Source: AG41 sp035943095
GTDB lineage: Bacteria; Gemmatimonadota; Gemmatimonadetes; Gemmatimonadales; GWC2-71-9
DNA: 26,648 bases
Direction of reading: 5' to 3'
Assembly: GCA_035943095.1 (NCBI GenBank)
Contig: DASZCN010000003.1
Coordinates: 1-26,648, forward strand
The notes below the pieces were generated by a model. It worked only from the letters and a program-made list of their open reading frames with translations, was not told the DNA's origin and searched no databases. Both the position numbers and the translations under genes were made by a program. Positions 1 to 9,571 of the stretch are shown piece after piece. The stretch's first letter is position 1. Every line of letters starts with the position of its first letter.

Positions 1-1
1 G

Positions 2-193
2 CGCGCCCGCGACTTCTGGATCGAGGGGAAGAAGCTCGGGGACCTGCGGCGCAATCCCTCCGTCCCGCTGCAGGCCGTATTGACCGACACCGTCGGGGCG
101 CCGTTCTATACGTCCGTGGGCGGCGGCGTCTTCGGGAGCACCTTCTGCACGCCGATTCCGCCGCAGGAGACGGGCGGTAACCCGAATTTCTAA
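2..193 (+). CDS. SusD/RagB-like outer-membrane protein, C-terminal end only
   Basis: The only open frame ending at the TAA at 191-193 reads from the window edge and gives about 63 residues. They contain RDFWIEGKKLGDLRR, then a Gly-rich turn, FCTPIPPQE and a terminal NPNF. This arrangement (R-D-F-W-x-E-G-x-x-L-x-D-L-R-R, then a C-x-P-I-P-x-x-E segment just before the end) is what I know from the C-termini of SusD/RagB family nutrient-binding lipoproteins. Those sit on the cell surface and work with a SusC TonB-dependent channel. The channel gene and most of this gene must lie upstream of the window. The next gene starts 6 bases after the stop, so this is probably the promoter-proximal part of the same operon. 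Family assignment rests on this short tail only. Confidence 0.75.
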   Translation, partial: RARDFWIEGKKLGDLRRNPSVPLQAVLTDTVGAPFYTSVGGGVFGSTFCTPIPPQETGGNPNF

Positions 194-199
194 CGTGCC

Positions 200-3100
200 A
201 TGAGGATGCTGGAGCCGCGAGGCGTGACGGCGCCGCGCGGCACGGGCCTGTGCCGCACGGCAACGACTGCATCGACGCTGTGCGCCCTGCTTGGGGCAGC
301 CGTTCCGGCCGCGCTCGGCGCGCAGTCCGCAGCGTACGATTCGTCCGCGTTCGCGGCGCTCACGTGGCGCGAGATCGGCCCGTTCCGGGGCGGTCGGTCC
401 GTCGCGGTGGCCGGTGCCGCCTCGCGGCCGAACGAGTACTACATGGGCACGACCGGCGGCGGCGTCTTCAAGACCACCAGCGGCGGCGAAACGTGGCTCC
501 CGGTCACCGACAAGTACTATGGTGGCACGATCGGGACGATCGCGGTCAGTGCATCGGATCCCGACATCGTCTACGTCGGCACGGGCGAGTACGACATTCG
601 CGGCAACGTGTCGCACGGCGACGGGGTGTTCAAGTCCACCGACGCCGGCAAGACATGGACGTTCGCCGGCCTCGCCGACTCACGCCAGATTGCGCGCCTG
701 CGGATCGACCCACGCGACCCGAACGTGGTCTACGCCGCGGTGTTGGGCCACGTCTGGGCGCCAGACTCGTCGCGCGGCGTCTACAAGACGACGGACGGTG
801 GCGCGCACTGGCGCCGGGTGCTGTTTCGCAACGACTCGACTGGTGCCATCGAGCTCGTCCCTGATCCCTCGAACGCAGACGTGCTTTACGCGGCGCTCTG
901 GCAGGCGGGCCGGACGCCATGGCTCCTCTCGTCGGGCGGCGCGGGAAGCGGAATCTTCAAGTCGACCGATGCGGGCGAACACTGGATGGAGATCACTCAC
1001 GCGCCGGGATTGCCCGCCGGGATCGTGGGCAACATCGGGTTGGCAGTGTCGCCGGCCAAGCCGAGCCGGGTGTGGGCCCTCGTCGAGGCCGATTCCGGCG
1101 GCGTGTTTCGATCGGACGACGGCGGCGCGACCTGGACGCGCTGCAACGAGGAGCGCAAGCTGCGCCAGCGCGCGTGGTACTTCTCGCGGATCTTCGCCGA
1201 TCCCAAGGATACCAACCGCGTGTACGTGCTCAACGTGCACGCGTTCCGCTCGGATGACGGAGGGAAGACGTTCGATTCGACGATCGTGACTCCTTCGACG
1301 GACAACCACGATCTGTGGATCGCTTCGAACGACCCCCAGCGGATGATCGAGGCCAACGATGGCGGCGCCAGCGTCTCGATCAACGGTGGCCACTCGTGGC
1401 TGCCGGAGGCACAGCCCACAGGGCAGTTCTACCACGTCGTCACGACGAGCGATTTTCCGTACCGCATATGCGGCGCGCAACAGGACGCCGGCACGCTGTG
1501 CGGACCGAGCCGCCTGAGCGGCGGCATCGACATCGGAGCGTGGCAGCCCGTGGGCGGTGGAGAGAGCGGCTACATCGCGGTGCGGCCCGACTCGACCAAC
1601 ATCATCTTCGCCGGCTCGTACGGGGGCCGGCTCACGCGGCTGGACACGCGGACGATGCAGCTGCGCGTGGTGAGCCCGTGGCCGGACAATCCGATGGGGT
1701 ACAGCGCCGGCGAAATCAAGTACCGGTTTCAATGGACGTACCCGATCGTCCTGTCGCCGCACGATCCGAACACGCTCTACGTCGCGGCGCAGGTCCTCTT
1801 CCGATCGCGCGATGATGGGATCAGCTGGCAGGTGATCAGCCCCGATCTCACGCGGCACGATCGGCGCACGCTGGGGCCCTCGGGCGGCCCGATCACCAAG
1901 GACCAGACTTCGGTGGAGTACTACGGCACCATCTTCGCCGTCGCTGAATCGCCGGTCGCTAAAGGGGAGATCTGGACGGGCTCCGATGACGGCAAGATCT
2001 ACCTGACGCGCAACGGCGGCACGACGTGGTCGGATGTGACGCCCGCAGGGATGGCAGATTGGATGCGGATCTCGATCATCGAGCCGTCACACGTCGATCC
2101 CGGGACCGCGTTCGTGGCCGCGAATCGATATCAGATGGATGATCTGCACCCGTACCTGTATAAGATCACCGACTACGGCAAGCATTCGACGCCGATCGTC
2201 ACCGGCATTTCGCCGACGGAGTTCACACGGGTGATTCGCGAGGATCCCGAACGCCGCGGCCTGCTGTACGTGGGCACCGAGCGCGGGGTGTGGGTCTCGT
2301 TCGACGACGGCGCGCACTGGCAGTCGCTCCTCCGCAACCTGCCTGCGGTCCCGGTCCACGATCTCGCAGTGAAGGACGGCGACCTGGTGGCGGCGACGCA
2401 CGGGCGCGGGTTCTGGATCCTCGATGACATCTCGTCCCTGCGGCAACTCACCCCTGCGGTCGTCGCGCAGGGCGCGCATCTCTTCACGCCGCGGCACGTG
2501 TACCGCGCGAGCTTCAGCGGCGGCCCGACCAACGGCGCGCAGCACGACGCCGGACCGCCGAAGGCCGCGAATCCGCGGGCGGGGGCGATCGTGTACTACT
2601 GGCTCGCGTCGCCGCGTCAGCCCATTACGCTCGACTTCCTCGACGCGCGCGGCACCGTGATCCGGTCGTTCACGAGCCGGCCGGACAGCGCACGGGATTC
2701 GACCGCTGTGCCTGGGGACGTGGAGGTGCCTCGACGACGCGAGCCCCGCGTACCCAACGCGGCGGGGCTCAACACGTTCGCGTGGGACCTCCGCCAACCG
2801 GATCCGGTCGCGTTTCATGGTATGGTGCTGTGGGCCGGCAATCCGGTAGGTGCTCGCGTTGTGCCCGGCTCGTACGCGGTGCGTCTCACGGTGAACGGCC
2901 GTTCGCAGACCCGCCGGTTCACGGTGCTTCGCGATCCGCGCTCGCGGGCGACGCCGGCCGACGTAGCGGCGCAGTTCGCGCTGCTGACGCGCATCAACGA
3001 TACGCTGAGCGCCGCGAACAGCGCGGTGCGCACCATCCGCAACGTGAAAGCGCAATTGTCGGCGCACGAGGCCCAGCTCCCAGAGGAGGCGCGCGCGGAA

Positions 3101-3460
3101 TACCGCGGATCCGCCGCCGCACTGGCCGACAGCCTGTCACGCATCGAGGAGGCGATCTATCAGGTCCGTACGAAGGCGAGCGAGGATCCGCTCAACTATC
3201 CGATCGGCCTCAACGACAAGCTCGCGGCACTCGCGAACTCCGTCGGTGACGGCACCACGAGACCGCCCGCACAGGACTACGCGGTGTTCGACGAGCTCGC
3301 GACGCGGCTGGCAACGCAGCTCCTCGCACTGAGGGGCGAGCTCGGCGCGCTGGGGCCAGTGAACGTAATCCTGCAGCGCGCCGGGCTCAGCTCGATCGTC
3401 CCCAGCACGGAGGAGCCAAGCCCATGCAGCGGCGACGCACACAACTGCGTCGAACGATGA
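200..3460 (+). CDS. Secreted sortilin/VPS10-type BNR-repeat propeller protein (copy 1)
   Basis: 1086 residues. An Ala-rich hydrophobic segment ends in ALGAQ near residue 41, a likely signal peptidase I site. Asp-box/BNR motifs (S-x-D-x-G-x-T-W) recur: TTSGGETW about 92-99, STDAGKTW about 146-153, then TTDGGAHW, STDAGEHW, SDDGGATW, SRDDGISW and TRNGGTTW. This marks a long beta-propeller of the sortilin/VPS10-like class, often annotated loosely as glycosyl hydrolase. The last 300 residues look like a beta-domain followed by a charged helical region. No sialidase active site can be assigned, so the enzymatic label is not supported; a binding or scaffold role in the periplasm or at the surface is inferred. 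No clear Shine-Dalgarno precedes the ATG, which lies 6 bases after the SusD-like stop, suggesting coupling. The 3' end overlaps the M28 gene by 37 bases. Confidence 0.85.
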   Translation: MRMLEPRGVTAPRGTGLCRTATTASTLCALLGAAVPAALGAQSAAYDSSAFAALTWREIGPFRGGRSVAVAGAASRPNEYYMGTTGGGVFKTTSGGETWLPVTDKYYGGTIGTIAVSASDPDIVYVGTGEYDIRGNVSHGDGVFKSTDAGKTWTFAGLADSRQIARLRIDPRDPNVVYAAVLGHVWAPDSSRGVYKTTDGGAHWRRVLFRNDSTGAIELVPDPSNADVLYAALWQAGRTPWLLSSGGAGSGIFKSTDAGEHWMEITHAPGLPAGIVGNIGLAVSPAKPSRVWALVEADSGGVFRSDDGGATWTRCNEERKLRQRAWYFSRIFADPKDTNRVYVLNVHAFRSDDGGKTFDSTIVTPSTDNHDLWIASNDPQRMIEANDGGASVSINGGHSWLPEAQPTGQFYHVVTTSDFPYRICGAQQDAGTLCGPSRLSGGIDIGAWQPVGGGESGYIAVRPDSTNIIFAGSYGGRLTRLDTRTMQLRVVSPWPDNPMGYSAGEIKYRFQWTYPIVLSPHDPNTLYVAAQVLFRSRDDGISWQVISPDLTRHDRRTLGPSGGPITKDQTSVEYYGTIFAVAESPVAKGEIWTGSDDGKIYLTRNGGTTWSDVTPAGMADWMRISIIEPSHVDPGTAFVAANRYQMDDLHPYLYKITDYGKHSTPIVTGISPTEFTRVIREDPERRGLLYVGTERGVWVSFDDGAHWQSLLRNLPAVPVHDLAVKDGDLVAATHGRGFWILDDISSLRQLTPAVVAQGAHLFTPRHVYRASFSGGPTNGAQHDAGPPKAANPRAGAIVYYWLASPRQPITLDFLDARGTVIRSFTSRPDSARDSTAVPGDVEVPRRREPRVPNAAGLNTFAWDLRQPDPVAFHGMVLWAGNPVGARVVPGSYAVRLTVNGRSQTRRFTVLRDPRSRATPADVAAQFALLTRINDTLSAANSAVRTIRNVKAQLSAHEAQLPEEARAEYRGSAAALADSLSRIEEAIYQVRTKASEDPLNYPIGLNDKLAALANSVGDGTTRPPAQDYAVFDELATRLATQLLALRGELGALGPVNVILQRAGLSSIVPSTEEPSPCSGDAHNCVER

Positions 3461-5619
3461 AGCGGGGCGACGCTGACCGTGGACGCGCCATAGGCCACTG
3501 CGCGGTGGTCGCCGTGCTCGCACTTGCTGCGACCCCGCCCGCGGCGCGCGCGCAGCAGTACGCGCTGCTCGACTCCGTTAAGACCAATCTGATCAGCGCC
3601 GAGATCTCCGGCGACGCGGCGTACGATCACATCCGGATCCTGTCGGCGTACCATCGGCCACAGGGCTCCGACACTTTGTACGTCGCCGCCCAGTATGTCG
3701 AGCGCATGGCGCGGGCGTTCGGGCTCGACAGTGTTCGCTTGATCATGCAGGAGTCCAAGCGGACGACGTGGAATCCGGGGACGTCCGACCTGTGGCTCGT
3801 GGACGAGCGCGGTGCGCCCGTGCAGCGCATCGCCAGCTCGATCCAGAATCGTATCCATCTCGCGGACCGCAGCCGGCCGGCCGACGTGACCGCGGAGCTT
3901 GTCGACATCGGGGCGGGTACCGCGGCCGAGCTAAATGCGGCGACCGTGGCCGGTAAGATCGTGCTCGCGCGGGGCGGCCCCGGCGACTTGAACCGCGTGA
4001 TGGCCGAGGCCGTGCAGCGCCGAGGCGCCGCGGGCGTGATCTGGTACCCCGACCCGTACACCCCGTCGCGCGGGTTCTTCAGCTTCGGCGACCAGCCCAC
4101 CATGGTGCCGTGGCTCACGCTCTCCACGCAGCCGATCGACGGCAAGCTGCCGACATTCGCGTTCATCTTGTCGCTGCGCGGCGGCATTGCGCTGCACAAC
4201 CTCGTTGCGGCATCGCAGACGCCAATCCACGTGCATGCGGTGGTGCATTCCGAGCTGGGCTCGACGGTGCACCCCCAACCCTGGATGCCGATGGTCGAGG
4301 GAGTCATTCGCGGCGACGACCCGACCACCATTCAGGACGTGGTGCTCACGGCCCACATGCAAGAAGAGCAGCACTCGGCCAACGACGATGCGAGCGGCTG
4401 TGCCAGCATGCTCGAGATCGCACGGGCGCTCACGAAGCTGATCAACGATGGGGTGCTGCCGAGGCCGCGGCGCGAAATCCGGTTCTGGTGGACCACCGAA
4501 AACGACAGCGAGCGCCGCTACTTCGCCGATCACCCCGAGATCCTGAAGCGGTTGTGGGTCGACATCAACCAGGACATGGTGGGCGCGGACCAGTCGATCG
4601 ACGTCATGCGCACGCAGAACGTGAACCGTGTCCCGTTCTCGCGGTTTCACTTCCTGAACGACGTCATGGAGTCGGTGCTGGAGTACATGGTGGCGGCGAA
4701 CTCCTCGAACATCACCCAGTACCGCAATGGGTACGGCTTGTACCCGAAGCCGTATCTCTCGCACAACGGCAGCATGCACCGCTACAACGCCCAAGCCGTG
4801 TGGTACCAGGGCGACTCCGACCACGAGGCGTTCGTCGACGCCCCGGCGGGGATTCCGGCGGTGGGTTTCGGGAACGAGCCGGATCGGTTCATCCACTCGA
4901 ATCTCGACGACCTCTGGGGCATCGACCGGACGCAGCTCGGGCGGAATGCCGTGAGCGCCGCGCTCATCGCGTATACCATGGCGCGGGCGGACGGAAGTGA
5001 CTTACCCGTACTGGCGGCCGAGACCGTGGGACGCGGCGAAGGCCGCGTGGGTCGCAACGTGGCTACGGCACTGCAGTTGCTCGCCGTGTGGCCGGACAAG
5101 CTCGCAGCGTACTACGCTGCGGTCGACCAGCTGAGCTACGCCGCTGAGCGCGAGCGCAAGGGGATCGGTTCGCTCGCGACGATCTCGCCGCGCAGCGAAC
5201 CGCTCGTGACACCGCTGCTCGCTGCGCTCGACCGGCGCGAGGCCGAAGCGCTGCGCGACCTGCGGTCAGCCTACCAGCAGCAGGCGAACACTTCGCACGA
5301 GCCTCCGCCACGCGCCTTGTCCGCGCCCGAAGCCGAGCTTGCGAGGGTGCGCCCGGTGCTGGTCGGCGGGCCCAAGGAGTTCCTGTATCACCGCGACGAC
5401 ATCGTCGCCGACAGCGGCGTGAACGGCTATCTGTCGAGCCAGCTCCTCGCCACGGTGGACGGCGCGCGCACGGGACTCGATCTGTACCACATCGCCGCCG
5501 CCGAGGTGCGCGAGGCGGGAACGCAGTACTACGGCGTGATCACGCCCGAGAACGTGCTCCACCTGCTGCGCAGCGCAGAGGCCTCCAAGCTGTTCCGCTT
5601 GGACCGCGTCAACCAGTGA
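3424..5619 (+). CDS. Secreted M28-family metallopeptidase with PA-type insert, atypical metal site
   Basis: 731 residues. The start at 3424 is preferred over an in-frame ATG at 3457 because GGAGGAG lies at 3409-3415, eight bases upstream. A basic N-terminus and hydrophobic stretch end in ARAQQ, a signal peptide. Residues about 160-270 resemble a protease-associated (PA) domain. The M28 core follows: TAHMQ with H311, NDDASG 320-325, WWTTEND with E359, DINQDMVG 380-387 and FIHSNLDD with H491. In classical M28 enzymes the first motif is H-x-D and the third carries a Glu pair. Here these are H-x-Q and a lone Glu followed by Asn, so the two-zinc site is altered although four metal-ligand positions (H311, D321, D384, H491) remain. 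It probably acts in the periplasm on peptides as an aminopeptidase-like enzyme; loss of standard activity cannot be excluded. Confidence 0.85.
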   Translation: MQRRRTQLRRTMKRGDADRGRAIGHCAVVAVLALAATPPAARAQQYALLDSVKTNLISAEISGDAAYDHIRILSAYHRPQGSDTLYVAAQYVERMARAFGLDSVRLIMQESKRTTWNPGTSDLWLVDERGAPVQRIASSIQNRIHLADRSRPADVTAELVDIGAGTAAELNAATVAGKIVLARGGPGDLNRVMAEAVQRRGAAGVIWYPDPYTPSRGFFSFGDQPTMVPWLTLSTQPIDGKLPTFAFILSLRGGIALHNLVAASQTPIHVHAVVHSELGSTVHPQPWMPMVEGVIRGDDPTTIQDVVLTAHMQEEQHSANDDASGCASMLEIARALTKLINDGVLPRPRREIRFWWTTENDSERRYFADHPEILKRLWVDINQDMVGADQSIDVMRTQNVNRVPFSRFHFLNDVMESVLEYMVAANSSNITQYRNGYGLYPKPYLSHNGSMHRYNAQAVWYQGDSDHEAFVDAPAGIPAVGFGNEPDRFIHSNLDDLWGIDRTQLGRNAVSAALIAYTMARADGSDLPVLAAETVGRGEGRVGRNVATALQLLAVWPDKLAAYYAAVDQLSYAAERERKGIGSLATISPRSEPLVTPLLAALDRREAEALRDLRSAYQQQANTSHEPPPRALSAPEAELARVRPVLVGGPKEFLYHRDDIVADSGVNGYLSSQLLATVDGARTGLDLYHIAAAEVREAGTQYYGVITPENVLHLLRSAEASKLFRLDRVNQ

Positions 5620-5634
5620 GCAAGGAGCGTCGCC

Positions 5635-6381
5635 ATGAGCGCCATGAGCGGTGAGCTGCGGTTTCTCAAGGGGTACGCCTTCGGCGCTACGTCGCTCGTG
5701 ATCGTCCTGTCGCTCGTCGCTTTCCGCCGGTCCCGCAAGCCCCACTTCGAGGAGATCGACGTCGAGCGCATCAACGTTGTCGAACACGACGGTACCCTGC
5801 GGATGACAATCTCGGGCCACGACAAGCTGCCGGATCCGATCATTGGTGGGAAGTCATATCCGCTGCGCGGTGGCAGCGGTGGACGTGGTGCGGGAATCAT
5901 CTTTTTCAACGACGAGGGCAACGAGAACGGCGGCCTGGTGTACTCCGGCAGGGCGACGGCCGACGGGTACCAGGCGGGAGCTGGCCTCTCCTTTGATCAG
6001 TTCAATCAGGACGAGACGGTCACACTGTCATACGACGACGAGAACGGGAAGCGGATGGCGAGGCTGGAGATCGCCGACCGTCCGGACGTCTCGATTCAGG
6101 CATTCGCCGAAAGCGCGATGGTGTACCGCGGCCTCCCCGACGGTCCCGACAAGACGCGCCGGTTTGCGGCGTTTCGGAAGAACTTAGAAGAGCGCGGGCT
6201 GTTCGGTAGCGTGTCGCGCGCATCCATCGGCAAGGGGCCGCACAAGGAGGCCGTCATGCTGCTTTCCGACCCCCAGGGGCGGCCCCGGATCAGGCTGATG
6301 GTGGACTCGCTCGGCGTGCCTACGCTGGAGTTTCTCGATGCGGATGGGCACGTCATCGAGCGGCTGCCGGCGCGCAAGTAA
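5635..6381 (+). CDS. Membrane-anchored protein of unknown function
   Basis: 248 residues. AAGGAG at 5622-5627 lies seven bases before the ATG, making this a well-supported start; an ATG three codons later is possible. One hydrophobic segment (about residues 14-28, GATSLVIVLSLVAF) is followed by RRSRK, consistent with a single N-terminal membrane anchor. The remainder is a soluble beta-rich domain with repeated short units such as RMTISG, RMARLEIAD and RIRLMVD, which suggests a sheet-based repeat of about 70 residues. I do not recognise the family. It lies 15 bases after the peptidase gene and 40 bases before the second propeller, so it is cotranscribed and may help anchor or organise those exported proteins; that role is inferred from position only. 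Confidence 0.75.
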   Translation: MSAMSGELRFLKGYAFGATSLVIVLSLVAFRRSRKPHFEEIDVERINVVEHDGTLRMTISGHDKLPDPIIGGKSYPLRGGSGGRGAGIIFFNDEGNENGGLVYSGRATADGYQAGAGLSFDQFNQDETVTLSYDDENGKRMARLEIADRPDVSIQAFAESAMVYRGLPDGPDKTRRFAAFRKNLEERGLFGSVSRASIGKGPHKEAVMLLSDPQGRPRIRLMVDSLGVPTLEFLDADGHVIERLPARK

Positions 6382-6421
6382 CGTATGGGCGCTCGTCGCC
6401 CGGGCTGACTCGGAGATGACC

Positions 6422-9400
6422 ATGCGCGGTTGCTGGGCCGTACGCTGGGGGCTTCCCGCCTTCGTGTCAGTGTGCGGTTTAGTGAGTCCGCTCGCGGCGC
6501 AACTGCCCCCCTCATCCGCTGCAGCGCCTCGGCCCGCATGGCCGGACACCGCCTGGCGCCAGATCGGGCCCGCGTTGTTCGGCGGCCGGGTGGACGACAT
6601 CGAGGCCGTGGCGGACGACCCCCGGATCATCTTCGTGGGCGCGGCGAGCGGCGGCGTGTTCCGCAGCCTGAACAACGGCGTGACGTGGGAGCCGGTGTTC
6701 GACGCCTTCGGCACCGCCCTTTCGGTCGGCGCCATCGCTATCGCCCCGAGCGATCCGCACACGGTGTGGGTGGGGACCGGCGAGGCGAACAACCGCCAGA
6801 CCTCAACGTGGGGCGACGGCGTGTATCGATCGCTCGACGGCGGCACGACCTGGCAGCACAGGGGGCTCGGCGACACGCAGAGCATCGGGCGTGTGGTGAT
6901 CGACCCACACGATCCCCGCACCGTGTTCGTGGCTGCGGTGGGTCACCTGTGGGGCCCGAACGACGAGCGCGGCCTCTACCGCACCAAGGACGGCGGCGCG
7001 ACGTGGCAGCGGGTGCTCGGCGTCGATGCCAACACGGGTGTGATCGACGTCGCGCTCGGCGCCGACGGGCACACGCTCTTCGCCGCCACCTACGAGCGGC
7101 GGCGGCGTGCCTTCGGCTTCGTGGGCGGCGGACCGGAGAGCGGGATCTGGCGCTCGCTCGACGCGGGCGACACGTGGGTACGGGTCTCGCAGGGGCTCCC
7201 CACAGGAAATACCGGCCGCATCGGCCTCGCCATCGCGCGGAGCGATCCTCGCATCGTCTACGCGGTGATCGAGCACCACGAAGGCGGAGTGTTCCGCTCG
7301 AGCGACGGTGGGGCGACGTGGACGAGGCAGAACCGCCTCAACGAGCGCGGCACCTACTACGGCCAGATCCGCGTTGATCCGGTCAATCCCGATCGGGTAT
7401 GGCTCCTGCTCACGACCCTCTACCTGTCGATCGACGGCGGCAAAACGTTCACCGGTGACTCGCTCGCGGTGCGCGTGCACGCCGACAATCACGCTCTGTG
7501 GATCGACCCGCGTCAGCCGGAGCACATGATCCTCGGGAACGATGGCGGCGTGTTCGTCACCTACGACGGCGCGCGCGACTGGGACGCTGTGAACAACCTC
7601 CCGATCGGCCAGTTCTACGACATCGCGATCGACGGGCGCGACCCGTATTGGATCTATGGTGGCTTGCAGGACCAAGGCACGTTCATGTTTCCGAGTGGCA
7701 CGCACTCGCGCGGCACGCTCACAGACGAGGGCGTGACGTTCCTCGGTTACGGCGACGGATTTCAGGTCGCCGTCGATCCGATCGATCCGCGCCTGGTCTA
7801 CACCAACTCTCAGAACGGGCGCGGCTACCTGGTGGATCTCGTGAGCCGTGAGGAGCGCCGCTTCACCCCCGTGCCGGTCGACTCGACCGAGCGCTACCGC
7901 TTCAACTGGAACACGGCGACGCTGTTGTCGCCGAACGACCCCCATACGTACTACTACGGTGCGAACAAGCTCTTGAAGACCATGGATCGCGGCACCACCT
8001 GGCAGGTGATGAGTCCCGATCTTACGAGGAACGACCCCGACTGGAAGAAACGCAGTCTGGGAAACGCGATCCCCCTGCGTGACAGCACGATGCCATCGCT
8101 CGACGACGGCGTGGGCTTGTACGGCAACATCACGACAATCAGCGAATCGCCCCGGGCCGCCGGGACCCTGTACGTCGGCACCGACGACGGCAACGTGCAG
8201 CTCAGCACCGACGGCGGCGCCCACTGGTCGAACATCACGTCACGCTTGCACCTGCCGGCCCCGCGGTGGGTGAGCTCGGTCCTCGCATCGCGGTTCGACC
8301 CCAAGACCGCGTACGTGACGATGGACGGCCACCGCGACGACGATTTCGCACCCTACGTCTTCAAGACCACCGACGACGGCGTGCGGTGGTCATCGATCGC
8401 CGGGGACCTGCCCGCGGGGATCGTGGTACGGACGCTCACCGAAGATCCGCGGAATCCGCTGCTCTTGTTCGCTGGAACCGAGTTCGGTCTGTACTGGTCG
8501 TTCGACGGGGGACGGCACTGGCGCTTTCCCGGCGGCGCCCTGCCGCGCGTCATGGTGGACCGCATCCTCGTGGATGGGCGAACCGACGACCTGATCCTCG
8601 GTACCTACGGGCGCGGCGTGATCATCCTCGACGACATCAGCGCGCTCGAGACCCGTGACCCCGCGCTTGCAGCCGAGCCGGTCCAGCTCTTCGCGCTCCG
8701 CGACGCCACCGCGTTCTATCAATGGCGCGACCAACCGGTGCTCGGCACCCGGCAGTGGGCCGCGCCCAATGCCCCATTGGGCGTGCTCGTGACGTACGCG
8801 CTCGCGGGGCCCGCCCCGAGTACCCGAGGAGGCGAGCAGGGCGACAGCACTACGGGGGTGCGCATCCGGGTCAGCGCGGCGGACGGCGCGGTCGTGCGCG
8901 AGCTCGCGGGCCCCGCCACGAACGGCCTCCATCGCGTGCGCTGGGATCTGCGCACGCAGTTCCCGTTCACCCCGGCGGCACCAGACTCGGGATACTACGG
9001 CGCGCCCCGCGCGCCGTACGTACGTCCCGGGGACTACACCGTGACGCTGTCCGCGCGCGGCACGACGGTCACGCAGACCGTGCGCGTGCGGGCGGACTCC
9101 CAGGCGCTCGGGGGCCCCGAGGCGCTCGCTGCTCGCCACGAGATGATGACGGCGATCGATTCGCTCAGCCGAGCGTTCCGCGATGGCAAGCGTGCCTACG
9201 CGGCGCTCGATACCCAGCTCACGCTCGTCAAGGCGCTCGCGAAAGACCGGCCGCTCGATGCCCGAACCGACAGTTTGCTGCGACACGTTGGCGAGCAGCT
9301 GGCCGCGTTGCGGCCCGGGTTCGCCGAGGCGTACGGCACGCCGATCGGTGCCGCGTTCGATCTCTTAGGTGGGCTCGAGAGCTCGTCGCTCACACCGACC

Positions 9401-9556
9401 GAGGCGGAGCGGCGTACCCTCGCCGTCGTGAGGGGGGAGCTGCGCACGACGTTGACGCGGCTCAACGACTTGATCACGGGCGACGTGGCGAAGCTCCGGG
9501 ATGCCGTCGCGCAAGAGCCGCCGGTCCCGGCTGTGAGACCCGTGACGCTGCCATGA
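6422..9556 (+). CDS. Secreted sortilin/VPS10-type BNR-repeat propeller protein (copy 2)
   Basis: 1044 residues from the ATG at 6422. The frame stays open back to 6338, but GGAG at 6412-6415 sits six bases before 6422, and only that start places a hydrophobic signal peptide (VSVCGLVSPLAAQ) at the N-terminus. Asp-box motifs run through the first 700 residues: SLNNGVTW about 82-89, SLDGGTTW, TKDGGATW, SLDAGDTW, SSDGGATW, STDGGAHW and others. The architecture matches the first propeller gene: propellers, then an AHLFTPR/PVQLFALRD-type linker, a beta-domain and a helical tail. It is a paralogue rather than a recent duplication, as the sequences differ widely. Its stop is 15 bases from the stop of the convergent permease gene, with no hairpin between them. 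Confidence 0.85.
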   Translation: MRGCWAVRWGLPAFVSVCGLVSPLAAQLPPSSAAAPRPAWPDTAWRQIGPALFGGRVDDIEAVADDPRIIFVGAASGGVFRSLNNGVTWEPVFDAFGTALSVGAIAIAPSDPHTVWVGTGEANNRQTSTWGDGVYRSLDGGTTWQHRGLGDTQSIGRVVIDPHDPRTVFVAAVGHLWGPNDERGLYRTKDGGATWQRVLGVDANTGVIDVALGADGHTLFAATYERRRRAFGFVGGGPESGIWRSLDAGDTWVRVSQGLPTGNTGRIGLAIARSDPRIVYAVIEHHEGGVFRSSDGGATWTRQNRLNERGTYYGQIRVDPVNPDRVWLLLTTLYLSIDGGKTFTGDSLAVRVHADNHALWIDPRQPEHMILGNDGGVFVTYDGARDWDAVNNLPIGQFYDIAIDGRDPYWIYGGLQDQGTFMFPSGTHSRGTLTDEGVTFLGYGDGFQVAVDPIDPRLVYTNSQNGRGYLVDLVSREERRFTPVPVDSTERYRFNWNTATLLSPNDPHTYYYGANKLLKTMDRGTTWQVMSPDLTRNDPDWKKRSLGNAIPLRDSTMPSLDDGVGLYGNITTISESPRAAGTLYVGTDDGNVQLSTDGGAHWSNITSRLHLPAPRWVSSVLASRFDPKTAYVTMDGHRDDDFAPYVFKTTDDGVRWSSIAGDLPAGIVVRTLTEDPRNPLLLFAGTEFGLYWSFDGGRHWRFPGGALPRVMVDRILVDGRTDDLILGTYGRGVIILDDISALETRDPALAAEPVQLFALRDATAFYQWRDQPVLGTRQWAAPNAPLGVLVTYALAGPAPSTRGGEQGDSTTGVRIRVSAADGAVVRELAGPATNGLHRVRWDLRTQFPFTPAAPDSGYYGAPRAPYVRPGDYTVTLSARGTTVTQTVRVRADSQALGGPEALAARHEMMTAIDSLSRAFRDGKRAYAALDTQLTLVKALAKDRPLDARTDSLLRHVGEQLAALRPGFAEAYGTPIGAAFDLLGGLESSSLTPTEAERRTLAVVRGELRTTLTRLNDLITGDVAKLRDAVAQEPPVPAVRPVTLP

Positions 9557-9571
9557 AGGCCGCGCGGTCCC

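Noticed and set aside
680..1858. Long minus-strand frame opposite the first propeller; similar ones at 3931-4896, 6803-8224 and 8390-9286
   Set aside because: These are antisense shadows of high-GC genes: Arg/Ala/His-rich, low-information translations with no recognisable domain.
3457..3459. ATG overlapping the propeller stop as the start of the M28 gene
   Set aside because: The GGAGGAG ribosome-binding site is placed correctly for the ATG at 3424, not for 3457.
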